From Pseudomonas lurida (GTDB taxonomy: Bacteria; Pseudomonadota; Gammaproteobacteria; Pseudomonadales; Pseudomonadaceae), in contig NZ_JAAMRE010000025.1 in NCBI RefSeq assembly GCF_013522705.1, forward strand, positions 1 through 64,000: a stretch of DNA of 64,000 bases, in the 5' to 3' direction. The number at the start of each line of letters is the position of its first letter. The stretch's first letter is position 1. Both the position numbers and the translations under genes were made by a program. A model generated the notes under the pieces. It was not told the DNA's origin, did not search any database, and saw only the letters and a list, made by a program, of their open reading frames with translations. This document shows positions 16,599-25,570 of this stretch, one piece after another.

Positions 16599-17444
16599 TC
16601 AGCGTGGCAGCTTGAGGTTGTTCCAGATGGCAAGGCTGGGTTCAGCCTGGTTCAGGGTATAGAAGTGCAACCCTGGCGCGCCACCTTGTAACAAGCGCTC
16701 ACACATTTCGGTGATGACGTGCTCGCCGAACGCCTGGATGCTCTTGACGTCGTCGCCATAGGCTTCCAATTGCTTGCGTACCCAGCGAGGGATCTCTGCG
16801 CCGCAGGCGTCGGAGAAACGCGCCAGCTTGCTGTAGTTGGTGATCGGCATGATGCCCGGCACGATCGGGATGTTCACACCCATGGCCTGCACGCGCTCGA
16901 CAAAGTAGAAGTAGCTGTCGGCGTTGAAGAAGTATTGGGTGATCGCGCTGTTGGCGCCGGCGTTGGCTTTGCGCACGAAGTTCTTCAAATCTTCTTCGAA
17001 ATTGCGCGCCTGGGGATGCATTTCCGGGTAAGCCGCCACTTCAATATGGAAGTGATCGCCGCTTTCTTCGCGGATGAAACTCACCAGATCATTGGCGTAG
17101 CGCAGCTCGCCGCTGGCCATGCCCATACCGGACGGCAAATCGCCGCGCAGGGCGACAATACGCTTGATGCCAGCGCCTTTGTACTGGGTCAGCAGGCCGC
17201 GCAGGTCGGCCTTGCTGTCGCCCACGCACGACAAATGCGGCGCGGCGGGAATATTGACTTCGCTTTCCAGCTGCAACACGGTGTTGATCGTGCGGTCGCG
17301 GGTGGAACCGCCGGCACCGTAAGTGCAGGAGAAGAAATCGGGGTTGTAGCTGGCCAACTGCTTGGCAGTCGCCATGAGCTTTTCATGCCCAGCATCGGTC
17401 TTGGTCGGGAAGAACTCGAAGCTGAAGCGACGGTCTTGGGACAT
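16599..17444 (-). CDS. metF: Methylenetetrahydrofolate reductase MetF
   Basis: A 281-residue FAD enzyme reducing 5,10-methylene-THF to 5-methyl-THF, the methyl donor for methionine synthesis. Family marks are FEFFPTKTD at the N terminus (catalytic Glu region), TYGAGGSTRDRT, PHLSCVG, ALRGDLP, and the FFNADSYF / PGIMPI segments. The start MSQDRRFSFEFFP at 17444 is the family start. It lies downstream of ahcY on the same strand (168 bp gap) and so probably shares the SAH riboswitch. Confidence 0.95.
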   Translation of the reverse strand: MSQDRRFSFEFFPTKTDAGHEKLMATAKQLASYNPDFFSCTYGAGGSTRDRTINTVLQLESEVNIPAAPHLSCVGDSKADLRGLLTQYKGAGIKRIVALRGDLPSGMGMASGELRYANDLVSFIREESGDHFHIEVAAYPEMHPQARNFEEDLKNFVRKANAGANSAITQYFFNADSYFYFVERVQAMGVNIPIVPGIMPITNYSKLARFSDACGAEIPRWVRKQLEAYGDDVKSIQAFGEHVITEMCERLLQGGAPGLHFYTLNQAEPSLAIWNNLKLPR

Positions 17445-17612
17445 GGAGGGGGTCTCCAGCTGCAAGTTGCGAGCTTCAAGTTGCAAGAGGGCGGTGCGCC
17501 TGTCTTGTAGCATGAAGCTCCCAACCCATAACTGCTTAAAGAGCAAGGAAGTAGCAAGCCTTCACACAAACGCTTTTACTTGCCGCTTGTAGCTGAAAGC
17601 TTGCCGCTGCTG

Positions 17613-19022
17613 TCAGTACCTATACGCGTGGGGCTTGAACGGACCTTCAACGGTCACGCCGATATAGTCGGCCTGGGTCTTGGTCAGTTGGGTCACCACG
17701 CCGCCGAAGCCGCGGACCATTTCCAGGGCTACTTCTTCGTCGAGTTTCTTCGGCAGTACTTCCACGGTCAGGCGCTCGGCTTTCTGCGCAGGCGACAGAT
17801 CGGCGTACTTCTGTTGGAACAGGAAGATCTGCGCCAGCACCTGGTTGGCGAACGAACCGTCCATGATGCGGCTTGGGTGGCCGGTGGCGTTGCCCAGGTT
17901 AACCAGACGGCCTTCGGCCAGCAGGATCAGGTAGTCGTCGTTCTGCGGGTCGAAATCGCCGGCGCCGGTGCGGTGAACCTTGTGCACCTGCGGCTTCACT
18001 TCTTCCCATGCCCAGTTCTTGCGCATGAAAGCGGTGTCGATCTCGTTGTCGAAGTGACCGATGTTGCACACCACGGCACGCTTTTTCAGGGCCTTGAGCA
18101 TGTTGGCGTCGCACACATTCACGTTACCGGTGGTGGTCACGATCAGGTCGATCTTGCCCAGCAGGGCCTTGTCGATGCTGGCTTCGGTGCCGTCATTGAC
18201 GCCGTCGATGAACGGCGAAACCACTTCGAAACCGTCCATGCAGGCTTGCATGGCGCAGATCGGGTCGACTTCGGACACTTTAACGATCATGCCTTCCTGA
18301 CGCAGGGACTGGGACGAACCCTTGCCCACGTCACCGTAGCCGATTACCAGGGCTTGCTTGCCCGACAACAGGTGGTCGGTGCCGCGCTTGATGGCGTCGT
18401 TGAGGCTGTGACGGCAGCCGTACTTGTTGTCGTTCTTGCTCTTGGTCACCGAGTCGTTGACGTTGATGGCCGGGATTTTCAGCTCGCCCTTGGCCAGCAT
18501 GTCCAGCAGACGGTGTACGCCGGTGGTGGTCTCTTCGGTCACACCATGGACGCGGTCGAGGATCTGCGGGTATTTCTTGTGCAGCAGCTCGGTCAGGTCG
18601 CCGCCGTCGTCAAGGATCATGTTGGCATCCCAAGGCGCGCCATCTTTCAGGATGGTTTGCTCCAGGCACCACTCGTATTCCTCTTCGGTCTCGCCTTTCC
18701 AGGCGAACACCGGAATACCGGCGGCAGCGATAGCGGCAGCCGCCTGGTCTTGAGTCGAGAAAATGTTGCAGGACGACCAACGCACTTCGGCACCCAGGGC
18801 AACCAGGGTTTCGATCAGCACGGCGGTCTGAATGGTCATGTGGATGCAACCGAGGATCTTCGCGCCTTTGAGCGGTTGCTCGGCGGCGTACTTGCGACGC
18901 AGGCCCATCAGGGCAGGCATTTCGGATTCGGCGATAAAGGTTTCGCGACGGCCCCAGGCAGCGAGGGACATGTCGGCGACTTTGTAGTCGGTGAAATCTG
19001 CAGGCGTGTTGACAGCGCTCAT
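17613..19022 (-). CDS. ahcY: S-adenosylhomocysteine hydrolase
   Basis: A 469-residue NAD-dependent enzyme splitting SAH to adenosine and homocysteine. Visible marks are ILGCIHMTIQTAVLIETL near the N terminus, the NVNDSVTKSK substrate loop, the NAD-binding GYGDVGKGSSQSLR (about residue 255), VCNIGHFDNEID and the C-terminal PFKPHAYRY that reaches the neighbouring subunit. The start at 19022 follows a GGAG-type site (ATGGAGGCTCTTC). An SAH riboswitch lies directly upstream, so expression should rise when SAH accumulates. Confidence 0.97.
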   Translation of the reverse strand: MSAVNTPADFTDYKVADMSLAAWGRRETFIAESEMPALMGLRRKYAAEQPLKGAKILGCIHMTIQTAVLIETLVALGAEVRWSSCNIFSTQDQAAAAIAAAGIPVFAWKGETEEEYEWCLEQTILKDGAPWDANMILDDGGDLTELLHKKYPQILDRVHGVTEETTTGVHRLLDMLAKGELKIPAINVNDSVTKSKNDNKYGCRHSLNDAIKRGTDHLLSGKQALVIGYGDVGKGSSQSLRQEGMIVKVSEVDPICAMQACMDGFEVVSPFIDGVNDGTEASIDKALLGKIDLIVTTTGNVNVCDANMLKALKKRAVVCNIGHFDNEIDTAFMRKNWAWEEVKPQVHKVHRTGAGDFDPQNDDYLILLAEGRLVNLGNATGHPSRIMDGSFANQVLAQIFLFQQKYADLSPAQKAERLTVEVLPKKLDEEVALEMVRGFGGVVTQLTKTQADYIGVTVEGPFKPHAYRY

Positions 19023-19047
19023 GAAGAGCCTCCATTCGTAGTGTGCG

Positions 19048-19148
19048 AATGGGCGCCGTTGTGCGTTTAGTATCAGGCCAGGGCAACCAGGCCGGACAAC
19101 GCCCCATCCGAGCCTGACAGGTTGAACCCTGCTGCAGCGCCCCTCGGA
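19048..19148 (-). promoter_or_regulatory. SAH riboswitch
   Basis: On the minus strand the leader contains CCGAGGGGCGCTGCAGC, then CAGGCTCGG, which pairs with the opening CCGAG, and near the gene CAACGGCGCCC, which pairs with the GGGGCGCTG strand as a pseudoknot. This order matches the SAH riboswitch consensus known upstream of ahcY in Pseudomonas and other proteobacteria. SAH binding is known to raise expression of the downstream gene. Confidence 0.9.
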
Positions 19149-19220
19149 CAGGTGGCGGGAAAACGGCAGTAGCCGTTCTGAATCGGGGGCGATTATAGCT
19201 TTCTTTGGTTGGTTGGTGGC

Positions 19221-19303
19221 AAGCGACAAGCTGCATGCTGCATGCTGCAAGCTGCAAGCGGCAGGTAAGAGCGAATCGGCTTTTAACTTGCAGCTTGTCG
19301 CTT
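19221..19303. repeat. Long hairpin of AGCTTGCAGC-type repeat
   Basis: AAGCGACAAGCTGCA and its complement TGCAGCTTGTCGCTT flank tandem GCTGCAT/GCTGCAA units. Related sequence occurs near 17460-17490, at 51763-51808 and at 59099-59191. It lies between ahcY and the divergent thioesterase gene. Confidence 0.6.
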
Positions 19304-19349
19304 AAAACTTGAAGCTGGCGTCTCTCAAACACCTCGGAGTCCGCCCCCC

Positions 19350-19754
19350 ATGAACTTCCACACCCGCAAATGGGTAAAACCCGAAGACCTCAACCCCAAC
19401 GGCACGTTGTTCGGCGGCAGCCTGTTGCGCTGGATCGATGAAGAAGCGGCGATCTACGCGATTGTTCAACTGGGCAATCAGCGGGTGGTCACCAAGTACA
19501 TCTCCGAAATCAACTTCGTCAGCGCCTCGCGCCAGGGCGATATCATCGAGCTGGGCATTACCGCCACTGAATTCGGCCGCACCTCCATTAGCCTGACGTG
19601 CGAAGTGCGCAACAAGATCACCCGCAAAAGCATCCTTACCGTGGAAAAAATGGTGTTCGTCAACCTTGGCGAAGATGGGTTGCCGGCGCCGCACGGGCGC
19701 ACCGAGATTAAATACGTGAAGGACCAGTTCAAGGACGACACGCTTGCTGAGTAA
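19350..19754 (+). CDS. Acyl-CoA thioesterase, YciA-like hotdog protein
   Basis: A 134-residue single hotdog-fold protein. The active-site region reads NPNGTLFGGSLLRWIDEEAAIYA (catalytic Asp about residue 31), and TKYISEINFVSASRQGDIIELG is the typical central strand. Such enzymes hydrolyse acyl-CoA thioesters in the cytosol. The gene stands alone, divergent from ahcY. Confidence 0.88.
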   Translation: MNFHTRKWVKPEDLNPNGTLFGGSLLRWIDEEAAIYAIVQLGNQRVVTKYISEINFVSASRQGDIIELGITATEFGRTSISLTCEVRNKITRKSILTVEKMVFVNLGEDGLPAPHGRTEIKYVKDQFKDDTLAE

Positions 19755-19856
19755 CGCCTTGGCGGGCGTCAGTTAAGTTACTGAATTATTCCGGATGGAC
19801 CTTTTTGCGGCGTTCTGCTCACTCAGGATGACAACTGAAGTGAAAGGAGTCCGTAT

Positions 19857-21764
19857 ATGAAAGTGTCCAGCCCGCTCGTTCAGCATCAACCAACATTGCC
19901 CGCAAACATCGATCGGCATGCCCATGCGCCGTTAATCGAGGGTGTAGGTCCGCGCAAATTGGATCTCTATCGCGATGCCGGTGGTCGGGTGGATGTGTTT
20001 TTATCGCCCGCAGCACCTGAGCATCTCGTACTCAGCGGCGGCGGCGCCAAAGGCGTTGCCTTTTCCGGCATGATGCGGGCACTTGAGGAGGCCGGGAAGC
20101 TGGAAGATATCAGGCTGGTTTCCGGCTCTTCAGCCGGGGCGATTTCCGGTGTGCTGATTGCCAGTGGCATGGGGGGCGACGCATTCGACGCCCTGCTGGA
20201 CCGTATTGACATGCCGAGTCTGCTTAACAGTCCGGACCCCGTAACGGCGTGGTTGCAAAGCGCCAGTTCGACTCTTGGCAACGTTACCCGCCGCTTGCCG
20301 GGCGGTGGCATTTTGCAGTTGTTCATGACGCTGATGCCGCGTCTGCAGACTGAGGCGCCTGCATTGGAAGCGATGATGCGCGACCAGGCGCGCCAATCGA
20401 TTCTCACCCATATTGCCGACACGCCCAGGTCTACCCGGCCTGCCGAACTGATGAAGATTGCCGACCGGCTGAGCGCCGGAAGCGGCCCTACGTTTGCCGA
20501 CCTCGCCACGTTGAGTCGCCATATTCCTGCTATCAAGCAACTCAACATCACCGGCACCGGCATGTTCGACGGCCGCCCTCAATTGGTGGTGTTCAATGCC
20601 GATCTGACGCCGGACATGGGTATCGCCCGCGCCGCACATATCTCAGGGGCATTGCCTGTGCTGTTCAAGAGCCCGCTTGAGCAGGGGCATGCGTTCCAGG
20701 CGGCCACTGACGTCAGCGCTTTTCAGGACGGCGGACTGCTGGTCAACGTTCCGGCACCGGATGTAATTGAGCGTTCGTTTCCAGAATCCCCTCTGAGCAA
20801 GGACAAGTCGCTGATTGTTCAATTTGAATCCGAACAACCGTCGGAGCCAACGAGGACCGGCGGATTTTTCAGTCATCTGGTCGATACCTTCAGTGGAACC
20901 TCACATACGGCTGCCGACGCGTATCAAAATGATCGACTCATTGCACTTGCCGATCAGACGGTGACATTACCCATGAACACCGCCGAAGGTGACTTTCGCG
21001 GCATGCACGGTACTGTCAATTTCACCATGACGCCTGGACAGAAAGACCACTTGCAGGCCCAGGCGTACAAAGCGGTGGCGGCCCACCTCGAAAAGCACGC
21101 TACGGTCCGTGAGCATCATCACTTCGCCACATTGGAACAGGCGGTGCTAGCGATGGATGATGAAATGCTGGCCAGCGTGCAAGACTCGCTCAAGAACGAG
21201 CCTGCGGCCACGGATATCATGCGTTTTCGCAAGGAGGCGCAGCAGGCGCTGCAGCAACTGGACAGTGCGATTTGCGAGGCCAATCAATCGAGCGACACCC
21301 TGACGCTTACATCGAAATTGGCCTGCGCTCTGCGCAACCTGGATGCACTTGCCTGTCGTCCGGAGCGTGTTGAATGGTTGTCACGGCGCCTTAACGTGTC
21401 GGGGCAGCGCAATTTTCAGCAGCTTTTGCAAGTGTGTGCCAAGGGCGGATGGGATGACGCACCTCTGTCCAAGGTCATGAGAGCGGCGGTTATTGAAATG
21501 GGCAAGCGCGATATCGCGGTGAAGGCCGAGCGCTTCACCCGAGAAGTCATTTATCCCTCGCAATACCGCCTGGGCCAGCCAGACAGTAATGTCGACCTGT
21601 TGCAGCAAGCGGCCCGCGAAGTAGCCAAGGCAACCACGCCGGCCGAGTTCAACCAAGTGCTCGACGGCATCATTGGCAATTACAAGGCGCGCAACAAACC
21701 TTGGGCGAAACCGGGCAGCGCCACAACGGTTGAGATGGCCAAAGCCTGGCGTGTACCGGTTTAG
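19857..21764 (+). CDS. ExoU-like patatin phospholipase, putative type III effector
   Basis: A 635-residue protein. The patatin-like domain (about residues 55-310) carries the oxyanion loop LVLSGGGAKGVAFSG, the nucleophile motif GSSAG (Ser about 92) and the catalytic DGG (Asp about 297). The layout matches P. aeruginosa ExoU: an N-terminal region without signal peptide, the patatin domain, and a long helical C-terminal part that in ExoU binds membrane and ubiquitin. ExoU is a 687-residue phospholipase A2 injected by type III secretion. No chaperone (SpcU) gene or secretion genes lie nearby. A clear ribosome site (AAAGGAG) precedes the ATG. The enzyme class is firm; the effector role is inferred. 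Confidence 0.82.
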   Translation: MKVSSPLVQHQPTLPANIDRHAHAPLIEGVGPRKLDLYRDAGGRVDVFLSPAAPEHLVLSGGGAKGVAFSGMMRALEEAGKLEDIRLVSGSSAGAISGVLIASGMGGDAFDALLDRIDMPSLLNSPDPVTAWLQSASSTLGNVTRRLPGGGILQLFMTLMPRLQTEAPALEAMMRDQARQSILTHIADTPRSTRPAELMKIADRLSAGSGPTFADLATLSRHIPAIKQLNITGTGMFDGRPQLVVFNADLTPDMGIARAAHISGALPVLFKSPLEQGHAFQAATDVSAFQDGGLLVNVPAPDVIERSFPESPLSKDKSLIVQFESEQPSEPTRTGGFFSHLVDTFSGTSHTAADAYQNDRLIALADQTVTLPMNTAEGDFRGMHGTVNFTMTPGQKDHLQAQAYKAVAAHLEKHATVREHHHFATLEQAVLAMDDEMLASVQDSLKNEPAATDIMRFRKEAQQALQQLDSAICEANQSSDTLTLTSKLACALRNLDALACRPERVEWLSRRLNVSGQRNFQQLLQVCAKGGWDDAPLSKVMRAAVIEMGKRDIAVKAERFTREVIYPSQYRLGQPDSNVDLLQQAAREVAKATTPAEFNQVLDGIIGNYKARNKPWAKPGSATTVEMAKAWRVPV

Positions 21765-21835
21765 TTGCCTGGCCACTGAACAGCCACTGTCGCGGCGTGT
21801 CGTAGCTACAGGCATCCCTTGGACTCTGGTAAATC

Positions 21836-22723
21836 ATGGCCACACACGCAGACGGCAAAACCCCCAACTTGTCGCAGGAAGAGCAGCAGGACGTCGACGA
21901 CAATCAACCGCCCCGCGCGGCGGTACTGCACGAGATCATCCGCACCCAAGGCGATCAGGAGCTGGAGCGCAGCGTCGCTGCGTTATGGTGGTCGGCGCTG
22001 GCCGCCGGCCTGACCATGGGCCTTTCACTGATGGCCATGGGGCTGCTCAATTCGCGGCTGCCCGACGGTGAAGCGTTCAAGGTGATCGCCAGCTTCGGCT
22101 ACTGCGCGGGCTTCCTGGCGGTGATCCTGGCGCGCCAGCAACTGTTTACGGAAAACACCCTTACGGCCGTGCTGCCGGTGATGAGCAAGCCGACGCTGGC
22201 CAACGCCGGTCGCCTGCTTAGGCTGTGGTCTGTGGTGCTGGTGGGTAACCTGTGCGGCACCTTGCTGGTGGCCTACGTGATGCTGCACCTGCCGATTTTC
22301 GACACCAAGACCGACCACGCCTTCCTGGAGATCGGGCGCAAGATCATGGAAAACGACGCGGGGCAGATGTTCGCCAAGGGCATCATCTCAGGCTGGATGA
22401 TCGCCACCATGGTGTGGATGATTCCTTCCATGGAAAGCGCCAAGATGTGGATCATCATCTTGATCACCTACCTGATGGCGCTGGGCGATTTCACCCATAT
22501 CGTGGTGGGCTCGGCGGAAGTCTCGTACCTGGTGTTTGCCGGCGAATTGTCGTGGCATGACTTCTGGCTGGTGTTCGCCGGACCGACCCTGGCCGGTAAC
22601 ATCATCGGCGGCAGCTTCATTTTTGCCCTGATCAGTCATGCGCAGATCCGCAGCGAAAGCAGCCTACCGGACAAGAAGGCTGCAGATCCAAGGCATCCGC
22701 AGCGCATCGACAAGGGTCAGTGA
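21836..22723 (+). CDS. Formate/nitrite transporter family channel, YfdC-like
   Basis: A 295-residue membrane protein with an acidic cytosolic N terminus (residues 1-45) and six hydrophobic helices. It has the FNT features FGYCAGFLAVILARQQLFTENT and LMALGDFTHIVVGSAEV. FNT proteins are pentameric channels for small monovalent anions. The N-terminal extension and overall sequence resemble YfdC more than FocA/NirC, and its substrate is not known. No formate or nitrite genes are nearby. Confidence 0.87.
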   Translation: MATHADGKTPNLSQEEQQDVDDNQPPRAAVLHEIIRTQGDQELERSVAALWWSALAAGLTMGLSLMAMGLLNSRLPDGEAFKVIASFGYCAGFLAVILARQQLFTENTLTAVLPVMSKPTLANAGRLLRLWSVVLVGNLCGTLLVAYVMLHLPIFDTKTDHAFLEIGRKIMENDAGQMFAKGIISGWMIATMVWMIPSMESAKMWIIILITYLMALGDFTHIVVGSAEVSYLVFAGELSWHDFWLVFAGPTLAGNIIGGSFIFALISHAQIRSESSLPDKKAADPRHPQRIDKGQ

Positions 22724-22874
22724 GCCTGAGTCGTGGCGTGAGGTTGCACGGTCCCAGATAAGTGCGCGATAGAACCTTTCGATGTGTCACGGCTCAGAGC
22801 GGGTAGGTGCGGTTTTAAGTTTGTGGTGCTAGAACTTTCATCGCAGCATAAAAAACGACAAAAGGAATTAAGTC

Positions 22875-23261
22875 ATGACAGTCGCTTTCTGGTGTGTGTT
22901 GATCGCCATTTTTCTGCCTTACCTGTGCACGGGGGTGGCCAAGTTCAGCGGCGGCAAGTTCGGGTTGCGCCATAACCATGACCCTCGGGCGTTCCTGGAC
23001 GGCCTGGATGGTGTAGCCAAGCGTGCCCACAGCGCGCAGCTCAATGGTTTTGAAGTTACCCCAGCGTTTGCGGCAGCGGTGATTATTGCCCATCTGGCCG
23101 GGACGGCCGAACTGGTGACCATCAACGTGCTGGCGGTGCTGTTTATCACCAGTCGCCTGTTGTACATCATCTGCTACCTGGCGGACTGGGCGATCCTGCG
23201 CTCGCTGGTATGGGCGGTGGGGATGGCGTTGATCGCGAGTTTCTTCTTCGTCTCGATCTGA
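22875..23261 (+). CDS. MAPEG family membrane protein
   Basis: A 128-residue protein with four hydrophobic helices. The MAPEG layout is seen in the N-terminal helix, the loop with HNHDPRAFLDGLDGVAKRAHSAQLNGFE (the HSAQLNGFE region is diagnostic), and SRLLYIICYLADW in helix 3-4. MAPEG proteins include glutathione-dependent membrane enzymes; bacterial members of this subgroup are mostly uncharacterised. An AGGAA ribosome site precedes the ATG. Confidence 0.88.
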   Translation: MTVAFWCVLIAIFLPYLCTGVAKFSGGKFGLRHNHDPRAFLDGLDGVAKRAHSAQLNGFEVTPAFAAAVIIAHLAGTAELVTINVLAVLFITSRLLYIICYLADWAILRSLVWAVGMALIASFFFVSI

Positions 23262-23278
23262 GACGTGGCGCAGATTCC

Positions 23279-23316
23279 AATGCGGGGAGAGGCTCGCCCC
23301 TCCCGCACTGGGTTTT
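23279..23316 (+). terminator. Probable terminator after the MAPEG gene
   Basis: TGCGGGGAG / CTCCCGCA form a GC stem, followed by CTGGGTTTTT. It lies between the convergent MAPEG and mltA genes. Confidence 0.55.
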
Positions 23317-23326
23317 TCAGCCTCGA

Positions 23327-24523
23327 TCAGGACCCGACAGGCGCATCCGGGACCTGTGGCAGCGCAGCGCCCTTGGGCCAGAGCATCCAGATCTGGCCTT
23401 GCTGTTTCATATTCCCCGCCAACTCACCCGCCGCTTGGCCCGTGCCCCAGAACAAATCCGCACGGACTTCACCGGTAATGGCGCCTCCGGTGTCCTGGGC
23501 GGCGACCGGGCGGGTAATGGGCGAGCCATCCGGCCTGGTGGTCGCCAGCCATAACAGGCTGCCCAACGGAATCACCTTGCGATCCACCGCCACGCTGTAG
23601 CCGGCAGTCAGCGGCACATTCAGTGAGCCGCGCGGGCCTTCGTTGCTGTCGGGGCGGGCGCTGAAAAATACGTAGCTGGGGTTGCTCGCCAGCAGTTGCG
23701 GAATGCGTTGCGGGTGGGCCTTGGCCCAGGCGCTGATGGCGCCCATGCTGACCTCTTCCTTCTTCAGTTCGCCTTGCTCCACCAGCCAGCGGCCGATAGG
23801 ACGATAGGGGTAGCCGTTCTGGTCGCCGTAACCGACACGCAGTTGGCGCCCACCCTTGAGTTGAATACGGCCCGAACCCTGGATCTGCAGGAATTGCAGG
23901 TCCATCGGGTCGGTGAGCCAGGCGATCGGCTTGGCGGTGGAGCCTTGGCCGTTGATCACACTGGCATCGTCATAAGGCTTGAGTACGCGGCCCTCCAGGC
24001 GTCCGCGCAGGCGCTTGCCCTTGAGTTCAGGGTAAATGCTTTCCAGATTGACGATGATCAGGTCATCCGGTACGCCGTACACCGGGACGTGGGCGGCGGC
24101 GGTCTGGGTCAGGCTGCCTGGGTAGACGGGCTCGTAGTAGCCGGTGATCAAGCCATCAGGGGTATTGTCGGCCGAGCGCAAGCCGAACACGTCCAGGCGC
24201 TCCTTGAGAAACCCCCGCACGGCCGCTGCGTCGCCCGGCACCGTCGCCGCTGCCGCGCAGGTCGTGCCCCAGACCGGGTCGGCCTTGAGGCGCTGGCAGG
24301 CGCTGCGCCAGGCTTCGAAGCCGGCCAGTAAATCGCTGTCGGACACCGCCGGCAACGCTTCCCACGGTGCGCTCACATAGGTGGCGACGGCGTGGGGTTT
24401 GACGGTTTCGTCCTTGGCTGCTTCTTTACCCGTGTCCTTGCCGGCGTCGCAGCCGGCCAGCAGCGCGACGAGGGGGAGAGCCCACGCCAGGCGGCGGCTC
24501 CAGGGTTTCAACGTGATAGTCAT
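23327..24523 (-). CDS. mltA: Membrane-bound lytic murein transglycosylase A
   Basis: A 398-residue outer-membrane lipoprotein. The lipobox LVALLAGC ends at about residue 25. The MltA barrel domain follows with TGYYEPVYPG, and the C-terminal 3D domain carries the catalytic Asp in RPVAAQDTGGAI and DLFWGTGQAAGELAG. It cleaves peptidoglycan glycan strands to 1,6-anhydro products. The start at 24523 gives a normal lipoprotein signal. Divergent from the cytochrome lipoprotein gene. Confidence 0.95.
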   Translation of the reverse strand: MTITLKPWSRRLAWALPLVALLAGCDAGKDTGKEAAKDETVKPHAVATYVSAPWEALPAVSDSDLLAGFEAWRSACQRLKADPVWGTTCAAAATVPGDAAAVRGFLKERLDVFGLRSADNTPDGLITGYYEPVYPGSLTQTAAAHVPVYGVPDDLIIVNLESIYPELKGKRLRGRLEGRVLKPYDDASVINGQGSTAKPIAWLTDPMDLQFLQIQGSGRIQLKGGRQLRVGYGDQNGYPYRPIGRWLVEQGELKKEEVSMGAISAWAKAHPQRIPQLLASNPSYVFFSARPDSNEGPRGSLNVPLTAGYSVAVDRKVIPLGSLLWLATTRPDGSPITRPVAAQDTGGAITGEVRADLFWGTGQAAGELAGNMKQQGQIWMLWPKGAALPQVPDAPVGS

Positions 24524-24651
24524 CCAAGCAATTCCTGAACTGATTGCCCGCGCCGTAGTGGCGCCGGGCAACCTTATTATTAATAGGGCTATTGGTCTTT
24601 AGGGACGGGGCGAGGATACTGGCCGCCGTTTCCCGTGACCTCGAAGCCATC

Positions 24652-25101
24652 ATGACTTTTAAAAGACTGACCGTTGTATTGCTGGCCTGCCTCACTCTGT
24701 CCGCCTGTGGCGGGGTGGATCCCAATTCGCCCCTGGGGCAGCGCAAGGCGATCTTCAAGCAGATGCTCAAGACCGGCGAAGACCTGGGCGGCATGTTGCG
24801 TGGGCGTATACCGTTCGACGGCGCAAAGTTCGCCGAAGGCGCGACCCGACTCGATGCATTGGCCCATCAACCGTGGCAGCACTTTCCAAGCGTGCGGGAA
24901 GAAGACCACACCAGTGCCAAGGACGACGTATGGCAAAAACAGGCGCAGTTCCAGCAATTGGCGCGCGACCTGGAAGCGGCCACCGGCGAACTGGTGATCG
25001 CCAGCCAGGTCATGCCTTACAAAGCCAGCAACCTGGGGCCTGCCGTGCAGAAAGTCGAAGATGCCTGCAGCGCCTGCCATAAACAGTTTCGGGACCATTG
25101 A
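24652..25101 (+). CDS. Cytochrome c lipoprotein (cytochrome c'/c556-like)
   Basis: A 149-residue protein. The lipoprotein signal has lipobox LTLSACG (Cys about residue 19), a helical middle follows, and one heme motif CSACHKQF sits almost at the C terminus. A C-terminal CxxCH after a four-helix bundle is the hallmark of class-II cytochromes (c', c556). Lipid anchoring would hold it at a periplasmic membrane face. Redox partners are unknown. Confidence 0.85.
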   Translation: MTFKRLTVVLLACLTLSACGGVDPNSPLGQRKAIFKQMLKTGEDLGGMLRGRIPFDGAKFAEGATRLDALAHQPWQHFPSVREEDHTSAKDDVWQKQAQFQQLARDLEAATGELVIASQVMPYKASNLGPAVQKVEDACSACHKQFRDH

Positions 25102-25107
25102 CCGGTC

Positions 25108-25503
25108 TTACTGATCGAGTTCTTCCACGGCGTCCTGCAATTCCTTGCGCGACTCGGCGAGCTTGTCCTTACGTTTGTTGATCTTGTCCGGGTCGCCTTT
25201 TTTCATGGCTTTATCGAGATCGGCCTGGCGGCGACTGACTTCATGCTTGGCGTCGAGCACCTTGTTTTCACGTTCCCTCTTGAGCGATGCGTCGTTGCAG
25301 TTGGCGGTGACTTCGCTCAGGGCTTTTTCAAGGCCGGCTTGCTGTTCGCTGTTACCGTGGGCCTTGGCCTGTTCAATCTGAGTGCTGATGGCTTGGCGCT
25401 TGGCGGCGCAGCCGGTGAGGGGCTCGGCGTCTTCGGCCGCCAGCAACGGCATGGTCATCAGGCTTGCGACGGTCAATAAGGCAACAGGGGCTAAAAATTT
25501 CAT
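25108..25503 (-). CDS. DUF1090 family periplasmic protein (YqjC-like)
   Basis: A 131-residue protein. A signal peptide covers residues 1-22 (MPLLAAEDA). The mature part is highly charged and helical with LTGCAAKRQAISTQIEQAKAH and a second Cys at NCNDASLKRERE, as in DUF1090. Long coiled-coil stretches follow. Function unknown. The start at 25503 is set by the signal peptide. It is convergent with the cytochrome gene, with 6 bp between their ends. Confidence 0.85.
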   Translation of the reverse strand: MKFLAPVALLTVASLMTMPLLAAEDAEPLTGCAAKRQAISTQIEQAKAHGNSEQQAGLEKALSEVTANCNDASLKRERENKVLDAKHEVSRRQADLDKAMKKGDPDKINKRKDKLAESRKELQDAVEELDQ

Positions 25504-25570
25504 CGTGAACTCCAGGGTCGCATGGGGCAGGGTGAATTCTGCCAACTGTTAAAACGGTGGCGGGCCGGGT

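Noticed and set aside
19795..19825. Possible Hrp-type promoter (GGACC ... CTCACTCA) before the ExoU-like gene
   Set aside because: Too many mismatches to the GGAACC-N15/16-CCACNNA consensus to call.
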